DNA from: DASQFQ01 sp963805525
GTDB taxonomy: Bacteria; Actinomycetota; Thermoleophilia; Solirubrobacterales; Solirubrobacteraceae
Assembly: GCA_963805525.1 (NCBI GenBank)
Contig: CAWDUT010000007.1
Span: 1,388,106 to 1,452,105, forward strand
Direction of reading: 5' to 3'
DNA length: 64,000 nt
Shown: piece by piece, positions 8,286 to 16,822 of the stretch
Position numbering within the stretch: position 1 is the stretch's first letter
Layout: each line of letters opens with the position of its first letter
Program-made: the position numbers and the translations under genes
Notes under the pieces: model-generated
Seen by the model: the letters and a program-made list of their open reading frames with translations, nothing else
The model's database searches: none
Told to the model about the DNA's origin: nothing

Positions 8286-9491
8286 CTACCGGGGCAGCCG
8301 CACGGTGACCGTCGTGCCGGCGCCGGGCGAGGACGCGACGTCGAAGGTCCCGCCGGCGGCGACGGCGCGCTCCGCGCCGGTGGCGAGGCCGATGTGGCCG
8401 TGCGCGATGGCGTCGGAGCGCTGCTCGGCGGCGAACCCGCGTCCGTCGTCGGCGACGACCAGCACGACGGCCTCGGGCCCTGAGCTGAGCTCCAGCCGGA
8501 TGGTGCTGGCCTGGGAGTGCCGGGCGGCGTTGACGAGCAGCTCGCGTGCGAGCGAGAGGACGAGCTGCTCCTGCCCCGCGGTCAGGCTCGTCTCGTCGAT
8601 CTCGACCTGAGCGCGCGCGCCGGCGCGGCGGGCCGCCGTCTCGGCATGGGCGGTCAGCGCGGCGCGCAGGCCGGCGTGGTCCAGGACGTAGGGATGCAGC
8701 TCGAAGATCTCGCCGCGCAGCTGATCCACGGTCGCCGCCAGCGCGTGGTCGGCGCGCTGGTAGGAATCCTCGTCGTGGTGGCGGTGGTGGTCGCGCAGCT
8801 CGTGCCGGGCGAGCAGCAGGTTCTGGATCGCCTCGTCGTGAAGCACCTCGGCGAGGCGCCCACGCTCGCGTTCCTCGGCGGTGAGCGCCTGAGCGAGCAG
8901 CCGGCCGCGCTCGTCCGCAGCGGCACGGATCCGCCGATCACGGGCTGCGAGCAGTGCCGACAGCACGACGGCCGCCGCTCCGGCCCATGCGAGATAGAGC
9001 GCGTGCGCCGCGATGGTGTCGATATCGGTGCGGGAGCGCGTCTCAGGATGCGAGATCGAGATCAGCACGTAGGCAAGCACGGCCGCCGCGGACCAGGCCG
9101 CGGTGAGGACCGGCCGCAGGCGGAACGCGGCCACCAGCGGAAGAGCGAAGAACGCCAGCCGCGCCTCGGAATACGGGCCGCCCGAGGTGTACGTCAGCGC
9201 CGCGATCGCGACGAGGTCCACGACGGGCTCGAGGCGCGCCAGGCGGGGCAGCCACGGGAGGCGGCCAGCTGCCTCCAGCGCGTGCGCGATCAGGAGAACG
9301 GCCGCCCACACGCCGACGAGGACGAGGAGCGGCTCGAACAGATCGCTGTCGGGCGGCCCCGGCCGCTCCACGTCGGCCTGGCCGATCGCGACGAGCGGTA
9401 TCAATGCCACCCGCAGCACCGCCATCCCGAGCTCGGCGCGGATCGTCTCCTCCTGCGCCGGCGCGGCAGCGGCGTCGACCGGTGCGCTCAC
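8286..9491 (-). CDS. NarL-type membrane sensor histidine kinase
   Basis: 401 aa. Several transmembrane helices (~25-190) form the sensor with little extracytoplasmic sequence. A short coiled linker leads to a HisKA_3 dimerisation domain with phospho-acceptor His218 in EVLHDEAIQ, then a HATPase domain with NAARHS (N box) and DDGRGF. This class autophosphorylates and signals to NarL-like regulators, of which three lie beside it. It overlaps the upstream regulator gene by 4 bases, so those two are translationally coupled and are probably a cognate pair. The signal is unknown; neighbouring redox cassettes suggest an electron-transfer or membrane state cue (inference). Confidence 0.87.
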   Translation of the reverse strand: MSAPVDAAAAPAQEETIRAELGMAVLRVALIPLVAIGQADVERPGPPDSDLFEPLLVLVGVWAAVLLIAHALEAAGRLPWLPRLARLEPVVDLVAIAALTYTSGGPYSEARLAFFALPLVAAFRLRPVLTAAWSAAAVLAYVLISISHPETRSRTDIDTIAAHALYLAWAGAAAVVLSALLAARDRRIRAAADERGRLLAQALTAEERERGRLAEVLHDEAIQNLLLARHELRDHHRHHDEDSYQRADHALAATVDQLRGEIFELHPYVLDHAGLRAALTAHAETAARRAGARAQVEIDETSLTAGQEQLVLSLARELLVNAARHSQASTIRLELSSGPEAVVLVVADDGRGFAAEQRSDAIAHGHIGLATGAERAVAAGGTFDVASSPGAGTTVTVRLPR

Positions 9492-10129
9492 TCGAGCAAT
9501 CCGGCCCGCATCGCCGCCGCCACGGCCGCCGCACGGTCCGCGACGTCCAGCTTCTCGTAGATGCGCGCCTGATGGGACTTCACGGTGGCCGTCGCGAGGT
9601 ACAGCTGCCGTCCGATCGCCGGCGCCGAGAGCCCGTCGGCCATCAGTCCCAGGACCTCCTGCTCGCGCGGCGTCAGCCGCGGGCGATCCTCGCGCGACCG
9701 TTCGCGCAGCTCCGCGAACAACGCGCCCTGCAGCCGCGGCTCGACGCGCGACTCGCCTCGCGCGATTGCCGCGACGGCGTCGAGCACCGCGTCGCGATCG
9801 GCGTCCTTGGAGAAGAAGCCGGCCGCGCCGGCCGACATCGCCTCGTAGACCAGCCGCGGGTCCGTGAACGCCGACAGCACCAGCACCCGCGTCGCCAGCC
9901 CGTCACGCGTGATCGCGTTCGCGATCCCGACGCCGTCGATCCCCGGCATCCGCAGGTCGACCACCGCCACGGCCGGGGAGAGCTCGCGGATGCCGGCCAG
10001 CGCCGCGACCCCGTCGCCCACCTCGCGGACCAGCTCCAGGCCGGGCCGTTCGCGCACCGCGCGCGCGATGCCCTCGCGGAACAACGGATGGTCATCCGCT
10101 ACCAGCACCGTGACGCGTGGCTCGATCAT
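9488..10129 (-). CDS. NarL/FixJ-family response regulator (canonical LuxR HTH)
   Basis: 213 aa. Receiver with ADDHP at ~11-15, Asp58 in VVDLRMPG and Lys in FFSKD; C-terminal LuxR-type HTH with LTPREQEVLGLM and ATVKSHQARIYEKL, the only canonical output domain among the three regulators here. It is first in the minus-strand operon with the kinase (ATGA overlap). Divergent from the third regulator at 10285; the ~155-base gap must hold both promoters. Confidence 0.9.
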   Translation of the reverse strand: MIEPRVTVLVADDHPLFREGIARAVRERPGLELVREVGDGVAALAGIRELSPAVAVVDLRMPGIDGVGIANAITRDGLATRVLVLSAFTDPRLVYEAMSAGAAGFFSKDADRDAVLDAVAAIARGESRVEPRLQGALFAELRERSREDRPRLTPREQEVLGLMADGLSAPAIGRQLYLATATVKSHQARIYEKLDVADRAAAVAAAMRAGLLE

Positions 10130-10284
10130 CGACCGCTTCTAGCACGACCACCCCGCGCGGTCGAGCCGCCTCCTCCGATCGACGGACGCAGATCCCGTCC
10201 GAACGAACGCCGATCGCACGATCGCCGCGGGCCCCGCGCCGGGCGATGCTCCCGCCACGACCCGCCCGAAGACTCGAGGACACC

Positions 10285-11043
10285 ATGCTCAGCCCCGCCC
10301 CCACCACGGCTACCAACACCGGCCAGACCCCGACAGTCCCGGCGCCGCTGCGAGTCCTCGTCGCCGACGACCATCCGCTGTTCCGGCAGGGGATCGTCCG
10401 CGAGCTCACGCTCTCGGACGAGTTCCAGGTCGTCGCGGAGGCCGGCGACGGCGCCACCGCCCTCGCCCTCATCCGCCGGCACGAGCCCGACGTCGCCATC
10501 CTCGACGTGCGCATGCCCGGCATGGACGGCATCGACGTCGTCGCCGCCCTCGCGCGCTACGGCCCGCCCGTCCCGATCCTGCTGCTCTCCGCCTTCGACG
10601 ACGAGCCCCTCGTGCTCGCCGGCCTGGAAGCCGGCGCCGCCGCCTACGTCACCAAGAGCACCGACCGCGACACGATCCTCCGGCAGCTCGCCGAGGTCGC
10701 CGGCGCCCGCGAGACCCGCTCGCCGAGCGCGATCCACGGCGCCCCGGACCTGAGCCGCGCCCGCACCCCCGGCTGGACCCCGCGCCTGACCTCACGCGAG
10801 CACCGGCTGCTCCAGCTCGCGCAGGCGGGTCGCGACAAGCCCGAGATGGCACTCCTCACCGGCATCGACGAGCCCACCGTGCGGCGGCTGCTCTCCAGCG
10901 CGCTCGCCAAGCTCGGCGCCGACGACCTCACCGGCGCGCTCAGCATCGCGCTCGCCGAGGGCATCATCCGGCGCACGGCGGTCTGCGGCTCCGCCACACG
11001 GAGCGCCGGGGAATCATCGGATGCCAAGCGAGCCGGACGCTGA
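10285..11043 (+). CDS. NarL-family response regulator with degenerate HTH, first gene of redox cassette A
   Basis: 252 aa from ATG 10285, which has GAGGA 5 bases upstream; an open frame continues to 10117 but has no support. Receiver: VADDHPLF at ~27, Asp74 in AILDVRMPGMDG, Lys in YVTKS. The output region (LTSREHRLLQL... LSSALAKLG) resembles a LuxR HTH with weakened motifs, much like the regulator at 7516. Five bases separate its stop from the lipoprotein ATG, placing it in one operon with the ferric-reductase/ApbE genes that it may control. Confidence 0.85.
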   Translation: MLSPAPTTATNTGQTPTVPAPLRVLVADDHPLFRQGIVRELTLSDEFQVVAEAGDGATALALIRRHEPDVAILDVRMPGMDGIDVVAALARYGPPVPILLLSAFDDEPLVLAGLEAGAAAYVTKSTDRDTILRQLAEVAGARETRSPSAIHGAPDLSRARTPGWTPRLTSREHRLLQLAQAGRDKPEMALLTGIDEPTVRRLLSSALAKLGADDLTGALSIALAEGIIRRTAVCGSATRSAGESSDAKRAGR

Positions 11044-11047
11044 TCGA

Positions 11048-11593
11048 ATGCGAGTCATGCCCCATTCGGCCGCCGCCACCGTCATGGTTCTCGGGGCGGC
11101 CGTGCTGCTTTCGGCCTGCGGAGGCGAGCCGGCCCGGGCGCCCGCCCGGACGGCCGCCGCTGAGACCCCGGCCCCGGTCACGGTGACCGAGCCGGCGGTG
11201 ACCGCGCGCGTCACCGATCCCGCTCGCCGTGCCTACATCCGCCGTGCCGACCGCGTCTGCAGCGAACTCGACCCGCAGCGCGAGGCCAAGCTGGGAGAGG
11301 TCGAGGGCGCCGCGGACGCCGAAGGCGCCTATGGGGAGACGGTCACCCTGGCGGCGGAGCAGCTCCGTCGCATCACTGCGATCGAGCCGCCGCCCACCGA
11401 CCGCGACCTGATCGCGCGCAACGTCATCGACCGGCTGCGCGAACGGCTCGCTCTGCGCCGGCGATTGGAGCGCGACCTCGCCACCGACGACGCGAAGACA
11501 GCGGCGCGCGATCAGGCGAGCTTCGAGGCGCTCGGCGTCGCGGTCCGCAGCTTCGCGCGCGGGTACGGCTTCCGGGAGTGCGGCAGGCGATGA
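11048..11593 (+). CDS. Predicted lipoprotein, cassette A
   Basis: 181 aa from ATG 11048 (ATG 11057 also possible). A type II signal peptide ends in the lipobox LLSAC followed by GG, so it should be anchored on the outer face of the membrane. After a Pro/Thr/Ala-rich linker (~25-60) it is helical and charged, with two Cys (VCSEL and FRECGRR) that may form a disulfide. No catalytic motif or FMN-attachment motif (S/T-G-A-S/T) is visible. Unknown function. Its stop overlaps the next ATG by 4 bases. Confidence 0.75.
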   Translation: MRVMPHSAAATVMVLGAAVLLSACGGEPARAPARTAAAETPAPVTVTEPAVTARVTDPARRAYIRRADRVCSELDPQREAKLGEVEGAADAEGAYGETVTLAAEQLRRITAIEPPPTDRDLIARNVIDRLRERLALRRRLERDLATDDAKTAARDQASFEALGVAVRSFARGYGFRECGRR

Positions 11594-11850
11594 GCACCAC
11601 CGCCCCCTCCCCCGCCGCCGCGCCGCCCACGCCGCGCCGACCGGCCACCCCGCGCCGGCGACCGCCGAGCCCGCTGCCCGTCATCACCGCCAGCCTGGGT
11701 CTCTTCCTCGTGGTCCTCACGCTGCTGGCGCTGCAGGTGCGGTCGGGCAAGGACCCGTCGCTGTCGGGGAGGGCCGCGAGCGGCTCGGCGCCGAGCAAGT
11801 CGGCTTCGCCGCAGGCCACCACCCCACGCATCGTCACCCGCTCGTCATGA
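11590..11850 (+). CDS. Small proline-rich single-pass membrane protein, cassette A (RSGxDP family)
   Basis: 86 aa. A Pro/Ala/Arg-rich cytoplasmic N-terminus (~1-35), one hydrophobic helix (~36-56), then QVRSGKDPSLSG directly after the membrane, a Ser/Ala-rich tail and a C-terminal VTRSS. The protein at 15489 in cassette B has the same order and shares the post-membrane motif Q-x-R-S-G-[KR]-D-P-x-L-x-G and the TRSS end. I know no named domain that matches. ATGA overlaps on both sides show it is translated with its neighbours. Confidence 0.7.
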   Translation: MSTTAPSPAAAPPTPRRPATPRRRPPSPLPVITASLGLFLVVLTLLALQVRSGKDPSLSGRAASGSAPSKSASPQATTPRIVTRSS

Positions 11851-12068
11851 GCGCACCGGTGGCGGTCCGCGACCCGTGGCAGACGACCCGCCGCCAGGTC
11901 CTGGCCGCGCTGGCCGTGCTGGCCGCGCTCGCCGCGCTGGCGGCGTTTGCGCTCTGGGGCATGCCGCCCACGGCCGGGACCGCGCCGACGGCACGCGACC
12001 GCTCGCCCGCGGTCACCACCGCCCCCGCCCAGCCGCGGGAGCGCGAGGGGGACGAGCGCGGTGACTGA
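11847..12068 (+). CDS. Small single-pass membrane protein, cassette A
   Basis: 73 aa. Short N-terminus, one very Ala/Leu-rich helix (~19-38), then a Pro/Thr/Ala-rich tail ending in acidic and basic residues. No recognised domain. It overlaps the preceding gene by 4 bases and the following gene by 8. Cassette B has a protein in a comparable place (15089) with a similar build but little sequence identity. It may be an assembly or anchoring partner of the heme membrane protein (inference). Confidence 0.65.
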   Translation: MSAPVAVRDPWQTTRRQVLAALAVLAALAALAAFALWGMPPTAGTAPTARDRSPAVTTAPAQPREREGDERGD

Positions 12069-12642
12069 GCGCGACCCCTCGCAGTACACCTTCTGGCTCG
12101 CCTCGCGAGCGGCCGGCATCGTGGCCTTCGTCCTCGTCGCCCTCGCGGTCGTCCTCGGGCTCTACATGGCCGGCAACCTGGGCCGGACGCGCGGCTACAA
12201 GCGCGTGATGGTCAAGCTGCACGAGCAGATCGCGCTCGCCGCGCTGGTTGCCATCGGCGTCCACGGGGTGCTCCTGCTCGGCGACAAGTGGCTGCGCCCC
12301 GGGCTCCCCGGCATCCTCGTCCCGTTCACGATGGGCTACCGGCCCCTGTGGACCGGGCTGGGCATCCTGGCCGGCTACCTCGCCGTCCTGCTCGGTCTGA
12401 CGTTCTACGCGCGCCGGCGCATCGGCGCCGCGCGCTGGCGACGCGCGCACCGCCTGATCGCCGTGGTCTACGTGCTGGGCGCCGCGCACGCGCTCGGCGC
12501 CGGCTCCGACGGCGCTGGGCCGTGGCTGCGCGGGATCGTCATCGCCAGCGCGCTCGCGATCCTGGTGCTGCTCGTCCTGCGGTACCGGCCCGGCACGGCG
12601 CGTGCGCGCGCGCCACGCGCCCGGCCTGGAGGAGCGACATGA
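12061..12642 (+). CDS. Ferric-reductase-like heme membrane protein, cassette A
   Basis: 193 aa from GTG 12061 (VTERDPSQYTF). About five transmembrane helices in the ferric reductase-like/YedZ-type fold. Two His pairs spaced 14 and 13 residues (LHEQ...GVHG and RAHRL...AAHAL) would hold two b-type hemes across the membrane. A conserved GYRP-WTGLGILAGY segment is shared with the cassette B paralogue at 16819. Likely passes electrons through the membrane. The next gene, overlapping by 4 bases, is a flavin transferase, a pairing typical of extracytoplasmic electron-transfer systems. Confidence 0.8.
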   Translation: MTERDPSQYTFWLASRAAGIVAFVLVALAVVLGLYMAGNLGRTRGYKRVMVKLHEQIALAALVAIGVHGVLLLGDKWLRPGLPGILVPFTMGYRPLWTGLGILAGYLAVLLGLTFYARRRIGAARWRRAHRLIAVVYVLGAAHALGAGSDGAGPWLRGIVIASALAILVLLVLRYRPGTARARAPRARPGGAT

Positions 12643-13598
12643 GCGCGCACGACGAGAGCTTCCCGTGCATGGGCACGACGGTGCGGCTGGTGATCGAAGG
12701 CCACGCCGCGAGCGCCGCCGCCGCCGCCGCGCGACGCTACCTCGAGGACTTCGACCGCCGCCTCTCGCGCTTCCGGCCCGACAGCGAGCTCTCGCGCCTG
12801 AACGCCGACCCGCGGGCGGCGGTGCCGGCGTCGCCGCTGCTGCGCGCGGTCGTGGCGGCAGGCGTGTGGGCGGCCGAGCGGACCGGCGGACTGGTCGACC
12901 CCACCCTCGTCGATGCGCTCGAAGCCGTCGGGTACGAGCGGTCGCGGGCGGGGGCGCAGCGCGTGGCACTCGAGCAGGCGCTGGCCCTGGCACCCGAGCG
13001 CCGGCCCGCCGCGCCGAAGACGCCCGCGGACTGGCGAGGCATCGCCGTTGATGATGTCGCCGGGCTCGTGCGGAGACCCGTCGGCGTGCGCCTGGACCCG
13101 GGCGGCGTCGGCAAGGGGCTGGCGGCCGACGCGGTCGCGACCTCGCTCGCCGCATGCGAGCGCGTCGTCGTGGATTGCGGCGGCGACCTGCGCATCGGCG
13201 GCCGGGCCGTGGCGCCCCGGCCGTTCGAGATCGAGGTCGCCCATCCCATGAGCGGTCGCTGCGCGCAGGTGCTGCGCGTCGGCTCGGGCGGAGTGGCGAC
13301 GTCCGGCATCGATCGGCACGCCTGGGTGGGCCCGGACGGTCGCTGCGCCCACCACTTGATCGACCCGTCGACCGCCACGCCGGCGTGGACCGGGCTCGTC
13401 GGCGCGACCGCGCTCGCGCCGACCGCGCTGGAGGCCGAAGTGCTGGCCAAGGCCGCCGTCCTCTCCGGCCCGGCGGAGGCGCGCGCGCTGCTGCGCGCCC
13501 ACGGAGGCCTCGTGTTCCACGACGACGGCAGCGTCGAGCGCATCGCTGTGCCCGTGACCGCGACCGCTCTGCGCTCTTTCAGGAGCCGGGCGGCATGA
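12639..13598 (+). CDS. FAD:protein FMN transferase (ApbE-like), cassette A
   Basis: 319 aa, close to normal ApbE length. ApbE moves FMN from FAD onto Ser/Thr of a target protein. Seen: FPCMGTTVRL near the N-terminus, FRPDSELSRLN, DPGGVGKGLAAD at ~150, VDCGGDLRIGG, VATSGID and HHLIDPSTATPAWTG. No signal peptide is visible although ApbE usually acts outside the membrane, so it may work in the cytoplasm or stay associated with the heme protein. No FMN-binding-domain substrate is encoded nearby. Paralogue at 15866. Confidence 0.85.
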   Translation: MSAHDESFPCMGTTVRLVIEGHAASAAAAAARRYLEDFDRRLSRFRPDSELSRLNADPRAAVPASPLLRAVVAAGVWAAERTGGLVDPTLVDALEAVGYERSRAGAQRVALEQALALAPERRPAAPKTPADWRGIAVDDVAGLVRRPVGVRLDPGGVGKGLAADAVATSLAACERVVVDCGGDLRIGGRAVAPRPFEIEVAHPMSGRCAQVLRVGSGGVATSGIDRHAWVGPDGRCAHHLIDPSTATPAWTGLVGATALAPTALEAEVLAKAAVLSGPAEARALLRAHGGLVFHDDGSVERIAVPVTATALRSFRSRAA

Positions 13599-14782
13599 AC
13601 GCCCACATCGTCATCGTCGGCGGGGGCCTGACCGCCCAGCGCTGCTGCGACACCTTGCGGAGATCGGGTCACGAGGGCCCCATCACCGTCGTCTGCGGCG
13701 AGCCCGAGGCGCCGTACGACCGGCCGCCGCTCTCCAAGGAGTTCCTGGCCGGCGAGCTCGAGCCGCACGCGCTCGCGCTCCGCCCTGCCAACTGGTATGA
13801 GGAGCGCGGTGTCGAACTCCTGCTCGGCCGCCCGGCCGCAGCCCTCCACGCCGGCCGGCATGAGCTCGAGCTCGACGACGGGAGCCTGCTCTCCTACGAC
13901 CGGCTGCTGATCGCCACCGGCGCCGAGCCCCGGCGCCTGCCGCTCTTCGACGGCGCGCCGAACGTACATGAGCTGCGCACGCTGGCCGACGCGAGGCGCC
14001 TGCGCGCGGCGTTGGGGCAGGCCATCCGACTGGTCGTCGTCGGCGCCGGCTTCATCGGTCAGGAGGTCGCCGCGACGGCGCGCAAGCTCGGCGCCACCGT
14101 CACGCTGCTCGAAGCCATGGACGCACCGCTCGTCGGCCTGCTCGGGCACGAGCTCGGCACGTGGTTCGCGCAGCTCCACAGCGACCACGGCGTCGACGTC
14201 CACTGCGGCGTCACCGCGGTGGAGACCTGCCGCGACGGCGAGGGCCGCATCACCGCGATCGTGACCGGCGACGGCCACACCCTGCCGTGTGACCTGGTGC
14301 TCGTCGGCGTCGGCGTGGCGCCCGCCGATGGCTGGCTGGCCGGGAGCGGCCTCGGCGGCGGCGGCGTCGAATGCGACGAGCACGGCCGCACCACGCTGCC
14401 CGACGTCTACGCGGCAGGCGACGTCGCACGGCCGTACGACCCCTTCGTCGGCGCGCACATGCGCAGCGAGCACTGGGAAGCGGCCGCCCGCCAGGGCGCG
14501 ACGGCAGCGCGCGCCATGCTCGGCCTCGAGCCCCTCGCCGCGCCCCTCGCCAGCTTCTGGAGCGACCAGTACGGCCTCCGCATCCAATACCTCGGCTACG
14601 CCGCGCCGGGAGACGCCGTCGAGATCGACGGCGACCCGAACGCGCGCGACTTCACCGCCGTCTGGCAGCGCGACGGACAGCCCACGGCCGCGCTGCTCGT
14701 CGGCCGACCGCGTGAGCTGCCACGGATGCGGCGCCTCATTCAGCAAACACTCGAACACCACGCCGAGGAGATCGCGACATGA
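13595..14782 (+). CDS. FAD-dependent ferredoxin reductase-like oxidoreductase
   Basis: 395 aa, rubredoxin/ferredoxin-NAD+ reductase fold. FAD site VIVGGGLTAQ at ~5, PYDRPPLSKEFL at ~45 (typical of ferredoxin reductases of oxygenase and P450 systems), NAD(P) site VVVGAGFIGQEVA at ~145, second FAD motif YAAGDVA at ~270, and a C-terminal reductase dimer domain. It would move electrons between NAD(P)H and the ferredoxin encoded next (ATGA overlap). Present only in cassette A. Confidence 0.88.
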   Translation: MNAHIVIVGGGLTAQRCCDTLRRSGHEGPITVVCGEPEAPYDRPPLSKEFLAGELEPHALALRPANWYEERGVELLLGRPAAALHAGRHELELDDGSLLSYDRLLIATGAEPRRLPLFDGAPNVHELRTLADARRLRAALGQAIRLVVVGAGFIGQEVAATARKLGATVTLLEAMDAPLVGLLGHELGTWFAQLHSDHGVDVHCGVTAVETCRDGEGRITAIVTGDGHTLPCDLVLVGVGVAPADGWLAGSGLGGGGVECDEHGRTTLPDVYAAGDVARPYDPFVGAHMRSEHWEAAARQGATAARAMLGLEPLAAPLASFWSDQYGLRIQYLGYAAPGDAVEIDGDPNARDFTAVWQRDGQPTAALLVGRPRELPRMRRLIQQTLEHHAEEIAT

Positions 14783-14985
14783 CCTACATTCCCCACATCG
14801 ACGAAGGCGCGTGTGCGGCGCACGGCGACTGCGAAGCGATCGCCCCCGAGATCTTCCGGGTCGACGACATCGCCACCGTCATCGGCACCGGGCCGGATGA
14901 GCTGATTCTCCGGGCCGCCGAAGCCTGCCCGTCGGTGGCGATCACCATCGTCGACAGCGAGACCGGCGACACCGTCTACCCCTGA
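14779..14985 (+). CDS. Small ferredoxin (CxxHxxC type)
   Basis: 68 aa. Cluster ligands Cys12 and Cys18 with His15 in the place of the middle Cys, and Cys50 in EACPSVAI: the C-x2-H-x2-C...C-P pattern of P450-associated single-cluster ferredoxins, which hold a [3Fe-4S] or an unusual [4Fe-4S] cluster. Its partner is presumably the reductase encoded immediately upstream. It ends cassette A; 103 bases follow before cassette B. Confidence 0.87.
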   Translation: MTYIPHIDEGACAAHGDCEAIAPEIFRVDDIATVIGTGPDELILRAAEACPSVAITIVDSETGDTVYP

Positions 14986-15088
14986 AGCCGAAGGCTTTCC
15001 CGCGTCTTAACCAGGCGTTGGGCGGGCCTTGGCGGCGGGGACCGCATGCTGGTGGCCGTCCTCGACGGTCCACCTCGCAAGGAGCACC

Positions 15089-15496
15089 ATGGTTCGAGTC
15101 CTCGCCAGATCGCTTGTCGGCATCGTGCTGCTGGGCCTCGGCGCTGCCGGCGGCGCCGCGCTGGCCGCGCGCCCTGAGCCGGCGCCGGCTCCGAAGGCGG
15201 TGTCCGCCCCCGCGGCGCCCGTCGAGATCCGCACGGTGATCAAGCGGCGCACCGTGCACGTCTACCGCAAGCCCAAGCGCCGGCGCGCGGCACCGCCGAT
15301 CGCACCGCGGACACCTTCGATCGCCGCGGCGCCGGCGCCGACCGCGATCCCGGCCCCGGCGGTCACCGCCGCCCCGGTGCGGGTCACCCAGCCGGTCGCG
15401 CCCAGCCGGCCGCTGGAGACCAAGACGAGCGGCAGCGGCACCCGGCATGGCGATGACGAGGGCGAGCGCGAGCACGAAGGCGAGCACGATGACTAG
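15089..15496 (+). CDS. Small membrane-anchored proline/alanine-rich protein, cassette B
   Basis: 135 aa from ATG 15089 with AAGGAG 6 bases upstream. One N-terminal hydrophobic helix (~7-27), followed by a long Pro/Ala-rich tail containing a very basic patch (IKRRTVHVYRKPKRRR) and an acidic/His end (HGDDEGEREHEGEHDD). Probably anchored with the tail outside. No recognised domain. It overlaps the next gene by 8 bases. Position matches the 73-aa protein of cassette A. Confidence 0.65.
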   Translation: MVRVLARSLVGIVLLGLGAAGGAALAARPEPAPAPKAVSAPAAPVEIRTVIKRRTVHVYRKPKRRRAAPPIAPRTPSIAAAPAPTAIPAPAVTAAPVRVTQPVAPSRPLETKTSGSGTRHGDDEGEREHEGEHDD

Positions 15497-15869
15497 GCGT
15501 CCGGCCCCACCCGCGCGGGTCGTCGCGGGCGCATCGCTCGCCCTGTTCCTGCTGGTCTTCGCGCTGCTGGTCTTCCAGCTCCGCAGCGGTCGCGATCCCG
15601 CGCTCGGCGGCGCGGTCGCGGCCGTCCAGGGGGCACCGCCGCCGCCGAAGCGGGTGCTGGTGCGCAAGCTGATCATCACGCGGGTGGTCGTCCATCTCCC
15701 CGCCGAGGACGAGGCCCGGCCGGCGACCGGCGTTTCCGCGCCGGCACCCTCGGCGCCGGCGCCGGTGTCGCATTCCGCCCCCGCAGTGACGCAAGCGCCG
15801 GCCGTCGTCCGAGCGCCCGCTCCGGCTCCGGCTCCGGCCCCCGCCCCGGTGACGACCCGCAGCTCATGA
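15489..15869 (+). CDS. Small membrane protein, cassette B (RSGxDP family)
   Basis: 126 aa. Membrane helix at ~12-32 followed at once by QLRSGRDPALGG, then a long Pro/Ala-rich tail with an RKLIITRVVVHLP segment and a TTRSS C-terminus. The helix, the post-membrane RSG[KR]DP motif, the Pro/Ala tail and the RSS end recur in the cassette A protein at 11590. ATG 15489 is chosen from the comparison; it lies inside the end of the previous gene. Overlaps ApbE by 4 bases. Confidence 0.7.
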   Translation: MTRRPAPPARVVAGASLALFLLVFALLVFQLRSGRDPALGGAVAAVQGAPPPPKRVLVRKLIITRVVVHLPAEDEARPATGVSAPAPSAPAPVSHSAPAVTQAPAVVRAPAPAPAPAPAPVTTRSS

Positions 15870-16822
15870 GCGAGCAGGACCTCAGCTTCCCCTCGATGGG
15901 ATCCGAGGCGCGTCTGATCGTCGACGGCGCCGAGGTCGCCCCGCTACGGGCTTTCCTGCTCGCCTACGAGCAGCGGCTGACGCGCTTCGACCCGTCGAGC
16001 GAACTGTGCGCGCTCAACCGGTCGCAGGCGCACGCGGTGCCGGCGTCGCCGCTGCTGCGGCGGGCGGTGCGGGCCGGGCTGTGGGCGGCCGAGCGCTCCG
16101 GCGGCCTCGTCGATCCGACGCTGCTCCCCGAGCTCGAAGCGGCGGGCTATGACCGGAGCCGCCGCGCGCCCGAGCTGTCGCTCGGCGAGGCGCTGCGGGA
16201 TGCCCCGCCACGCGCCGCGGCGGCGCCCGACGCGCACGGACGCTGGCGCGCGGTCACCGTCGACGACGATGCCGGCGTGGTCCGCCGGCCACCTGGCGTG
16301 CGGATCGACACGGGCGGGACCGGCAAGGGCCTTGCCGCCGACCTGCTCGCCGCCCGGCTTGGCGACACCGAGCGCTTCGCCGTCGACTGCGGTGGGGACG
16401 TCCGCGTCGGCGGCGTGCGCGCCGGCGAGCGGCCGTTCGACGTCGTCGTGCGGCACCCGCTGACCGGCGAGCCGGTGGACCGGCTGCGCCTCGGCGCCGG
16501 CGGGATCGCCACGTCCGGGCTCGACGTGCGGTTGTGGCGCGACGCGCGGGGCCGCCCGGCGCACCATCTCCTCGACCCGAGCACGGGCCGGCCCGCGTGG
16601 ACGGGGCTGATCGGCGCGACGGCGCTCGCACCGACGGCGCTCGAGGCCGAGACGCTGGCCAAGACCGCCCTGCTCTCCGGTCGCGCCCGCGCGCGCGAGC
16701 TCCTCTCGCGCCACGGCGGCCTCGTCGTGCGCGATGACGGCGAGGTCGAGACCTTCGGCCGCCTGCGCCCCCGCGTCGTCGTGCGCCTCACCAACCGCGC
16801 GCCCGGGGCGGCCGCCGCATGA
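15866..16822 (+). CDS. FAD:protein FMN transferase (ApbE-like), cassette B
   Basis: 318 aa, paralogue of the protein at 12639 along its whole length: FPSMGSEARL, FDPSSELCALN, DTGGTGKGLAAD, VDCGGDVRVGG, IATSGLD, HHLLDPSTGRPAWTG and ALAPTALEAETLAKTA. Expected to attach FMN to a Ser/Thr of a partner protein. As in cassette A, no signal peptide and no FMN-binding-domain target are seen. Gene order is reversed relative to cassette A: here ApbE precedes the heme protein. Confidence 0.85.
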   Translation: MSEQDLSFPSMGSEARLIVDGAEVAPLRAFLLAYEQRLTRFDPSSELCALNRSQAHAVPASPLLRRAVRAGLWAAERSGGLVDPTLLPELEAAGYDRSRRAPELSLGEALRDAPPRAAAAPDAHGRWRAVTVDDDAGVVRRPPGVRIDTGGTGKGLAADLLAARLGDTERFAVDCGGDVRVGGVRAGERPFDVVVRHPLTGEPVDRLRLGAGGIATSGLDVRLWRDARGRPAHHLLDPSTGRPAWTGLIGATALAPTALEAETLAKTALLSGRARARELLSRHGGLVVRDDGEVETFGRLRPRVVVRLTNRAPGAAAA

